This document shows positions 36,955 to 38,572 of a stretch of DNA of 38,572 nucleotides, piece after piece. The stretch lies in contig OMIG01000142.1 of the NCBI GenBank assembly GCA_900299035.1, forward strand, positions 1-38,572, read 5' to 3'. The translations under genes and the position numbers were made by a program. Each line of letters starts with the position of its first letter. Positions within the stretch are counted from its first letter, which is position 1. This DNA is from Pseudomonadota bacterium (GTDB taxonomy: Bacteria; Bdellovibrionota_C; UBA2361; OMII01). Under the pieces are notes generated by a model, which saw only the letters and a program-made list of their open reading frames with translations, was not told where the DNA came from and ran no database searches.

Positions 36955-37944
36955 ATGAGCCCTATTGAGCATCCGCTTGAGTTTGAGCGTCCCCTGGTTG
37001 AGCTTGAGTACCAGCTTGAGCGCCTCAAGGACGAACTTGCGAGCGGCAATCAGTCGCGGCGCGCGGAGTACGCAGCGCTTGAGACCAAGGTCTCGAAGGT
37101 GCGCAAGGAGATCTACGGAAAGCTCTCTCCGTACCAGCGCGTTCTGCTCTCGCGGCACGTCGACCGCCCATTCACGCTGGACTACATCAAGTTTATCTTT
37201 ACCGATTTCATTGAGTTCCACGGGGACCGTCTCTTTAAGGACGACGAGGCGATCGTCGGCGGCACGGCGCGCCTGGGCGAGGTGCCGGTCATGATCGTTG
37301 GCCACCAGCGTGGCCGCACGACAGCGGAGCGCCTCAAGCGCAACTTCGGAATGCCGAACCCAGAAGGGTACCGCAAGGCGCTGCGCCTGTTTCGCATGGC
37401 TGAGAAGTTTGGCCTGCCGCTCATCACGTTCATCGACACGCAGGGCGCGTTCCCAGGCCTCGAGGCCGAGGAGCGTGGACAGGCTGAGGCGATCGCGCGC
37501 AACCTGGCAGAGCTGTCTGAGCTTACCGTTCCTATCATCAGCGTGGTGATAGGAGAGGGCGGCAGTGGCGGCGCTCTGGCGCTGGGCGTAACCGACCGCA
37601 TCCTCATGCTTGAGAATGCGTGCTACTCAGTAATCACCCCAGAAGGCTGCGCTTCGATCCTCTGGCACTCGTCGGACAAGGCCGAGGTGTCGACCGAGCA
37701 GGCTTCGACCGCCGCTGAGGCGCTCAACCTGACGGCCCAAGACCTCAAGCGCCTGAACCTGATCGATGAGATCGTTCCGGAGCCATCCGGCGGAGCCCAC
37801 AGCAACCACAAGGAGGCTGCGGAGCTGCTCAGGGCGGCGCTCGTGAGGAACCTCGACCCGCTTGCCAAGCTGACGGTCAAGGACCTGCTGGCCCAGCGGT
37901 ACGCTAAGTTCCGCAGGATCGGGGCGTTCACGGGAGAGAACTAG
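36955..37944 (+). CDS. accA: Acetyl-CoA carboxylase carboxyltransferase, alpha subunit
   Basis: With AccD forms the carboxyltransferase that moves carboxyl from biotin to acetyl-CoA, the first step of fatty-acid synthesis. Recognised blocks are the N-terminal PLVELEYQLERLKDEL helix, HVDRPFTLDYIKFIFTDFIEFHGDRLFKDDEAIVGG, VMIVGHQRGR, FGMPNPEGYRKALRLFRMAEKFGLPLITFIDTQGAFPG, and the catalytic GEGGSGGALALGVTDRILMLENACYSVITPEGCASILW. At 329 residues the length is usual (E. coli 319). The ATG has AAGGTGAGAG upstream. accD and accBC are not in the window. Adjacent genes are unrelated in pathway. Confidence 0.98.
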   Translation: MSPIEHPLEFERPLVELEYQLERLKDELASGNQSRRAEYAALETKVSKVRKEIYGKLSPYQRVLLSRHVDRPFTLDYIKFIFTDFIEFHGDRLFKDDEAIVGGTARLGEVPVMIVGHQRGRTTAERLKRNFGMPNPEGYRKALRLFRMAEKFGLPLITFIDTQGAFPGLEAEERGQAEAIARNLAELSELTVPIISVVIGEGGSGGALALGVTDRILMLENACYSVITPEGCASILWHSSDKAEVSTEQASTAAEALNLTAQDLKRLNLIDEIVPEPSGGAHSNHKEAAELLRAALVRNLDPLAKLTVKDLLAQRYAKFRRIGAFTGEN

Positions 37945-37956
37945 AAGGGGCGAGAG

Positions 37957-37974
37957 GCGCCGCGAATCCGGCGC
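37957..37974 (+). terminator. Hairpin between accA and infA
   Basis: GCGCCG-6-CGGCGC forms a perfect 6-bp GC stem 13 bases after the accA stop. No T-run follows, so termination would be partial. Confidence 0.35.
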
Positions 37975-37977
37975 TGG

Positions 37978-38006
37978 TTGCATAAGGGTTTAGGCGAGAG
38001 TAGTCT
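37978..38006 (+). promoter_or_regulatory. Weak candidate promoter for infA
   Basis: TTGCAT (37978-37983), a 17-base spacer and TAGTCT (38001-38006). Only moderate agreement with the consensus, but correct spacing and position about 60 bases ahead of the ATG. Confidence 0.3.
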
Positions 38007-38067
38007 GCGGCGGGTTCCGGTTGCGGCAGGCTCTTAACAACGACGCAGAAGTAGGGAAACGGATTAC

Positions 38068-38337
38068 ATGGCAAAAGACGCGATTGAACTTAACGGTGTG
38101 GTGAAGGAGTGCTTCCCAAACGCATTCCGTGTGCAGTGTGACAATGGCCACGAGGTGCTCGCGCACCTGGCTGGCAAGATGCGCAAGTTCTACATCCGCG
38201 TGCTGCCGGGCGACAAAGTTATCGTAGAGATCTCTCCGTACGACCTGAGCAAGGGCCGTATCGTCAAGCGCATCGCAGAAGCTCGCGGGCGTCCGGGTGG
38301 TGGCGGAAGCTCAGACCCGGGATCTACGCCGGCATAG
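38068..38337 (+). CDS. infA: Translation initiation factor IF-1
   Basis: Small OB-fold factor that blocks the A site during initiation. The core [68 protein letters not shown] is a full IF-1 sequence (E. coli 72 residues). A Gly/Pro/Ser-rich tail ([16 protein letters not shown]) brings it to 89. The tail is likely disordered and absent from most IF-1. AGTAGGGAAA stands upstream of the ATG. It lies 123 bases behind accA and is probably transcribed from its own promoter. Confidence 0.97.
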   Translation: MAKDAIELNGVVKECFPNAFRVQCDNGHEVLAHLAGKMRKFYIRVLPGDKVIVEISPYDLSKGRIVKRIAEARGRPGGGGSSDPGSTPA

Positions 38338-38572
38338 TTCCGTTTTTCATGCGGTATCTCGCGGTCCGGACGTAAAGGTGCACGTGAACGCACCCGCGCA
38401 GCAGCTTCCGCTCAGAGGTCTGGCGGTGAGAGCGAGGTTTCTTAATACGAAGGGCCGGCAAGCCTTCCCCGATGAACCGTTGCTTAGCAAGCCCTTGTTT
38501 CGAAGCTTGAGGGCCATTTGTCCCAAATGATGACCCGAGAAAACGAATCGGCTCTTTCGGGCACGTTCACGT
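38338..38572. other. Right-edge gap with ACGTG-type units
   Basis: No gene recognised. GGTGC-8-GCACC (38377-38394) is a hairpin whose loop is ACGTGAAC, the same unit as in other intergenic tracts. The last 12 bases, GCACGTTCACGT, begin another copy in reverse orientation that runs out of the window. Confidence 0.5.

Overview
The window looks like ordinary chromosomal sequence from a GC-rich, flagellated, Gram-negative bacterium. Supporting features are flagellin, an OafA-type surface-glycan acyltransferase, the cdsA-dxr-rseP envelope cluster, a sigma-54 enhancer-binding response regulator, Rho, and the mutL-miaA and rpoZ-spoT gene pairs. The mix of proteobacterial gene order with a PyrR-led pyrimidine cluster and G/ACGTG-rich intergenic tracts reminds me of Deltaproteobacteria in the old broad sense (Myxococcota, Bdellovibrionota and relatives). 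That placement is inference; there is no rRNA or tRNA gene here to confirm it.

Layout. 1-2754: 3' part of flagellin with a strong hairpin, then a large acyltransferase/SGNH membrane protein. 2805-3608 (minus): a DUF62-family SAM adenosyltransferase-like protein. 3609-4142: intergenic region with an ACGTG-type tract and the rpsB promoter. 4143-12047: rpsB, tsf, pyrH, frr, uppS, cdsA, dxr, rseP, tsaB, covering ribosome function, nucleotides, undecaprenyl carrier, phospholipid precursor, isoprenoids, intramembrane proteolysis and tRNA t6A. 12400-15456: rho, an NtrC-type regulator and a small degenerate receiver-like protein. 15541-17387: four small membrane proteins of unknown function, one on the minus strand. 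17405-25161: pyrR, then a 449-base structured leader, then pyrB-pyrC-carA-carB. Together with pyrH these encode the first steps of UMP synthesis plus UMP kinase. 25209-25844 (minus): unknown helical protein. 26229-31817 and on: rpoZ, spoT/relA homologue, HtrA-type protease, mutL, miaA, then an AlkA-type glycosylase. 33943-38337: a SAMHD1-like HD phosphohydrolase, a CPA2 antiporter, accA and infA.

Most genes are core housekeeping genes with recognisable catalytic motifs. I see no phage, insertion sequence, integrase, toxin-antitoxin pair, CRISPR array or tRNA gene. I found no convincing new multi-gene system. The most unusual signals are non-coding: ACGTG/ACGTTC-rich inverted tracts that recur in several gaps (about 3.7, 18.1, 18.2, 32.9, 38.4 kb and at the right edge). 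Those in the pyrR-pyrB leader can form competing long-range stems. There is also a possible attenuator between rpsB and tsf. Among proteins, the best candidates for new biology are the receiver-like protein behind the NtrC regulator, the run of small membrane proteins, the DUF62 protein and the HD phosphohydrolase.
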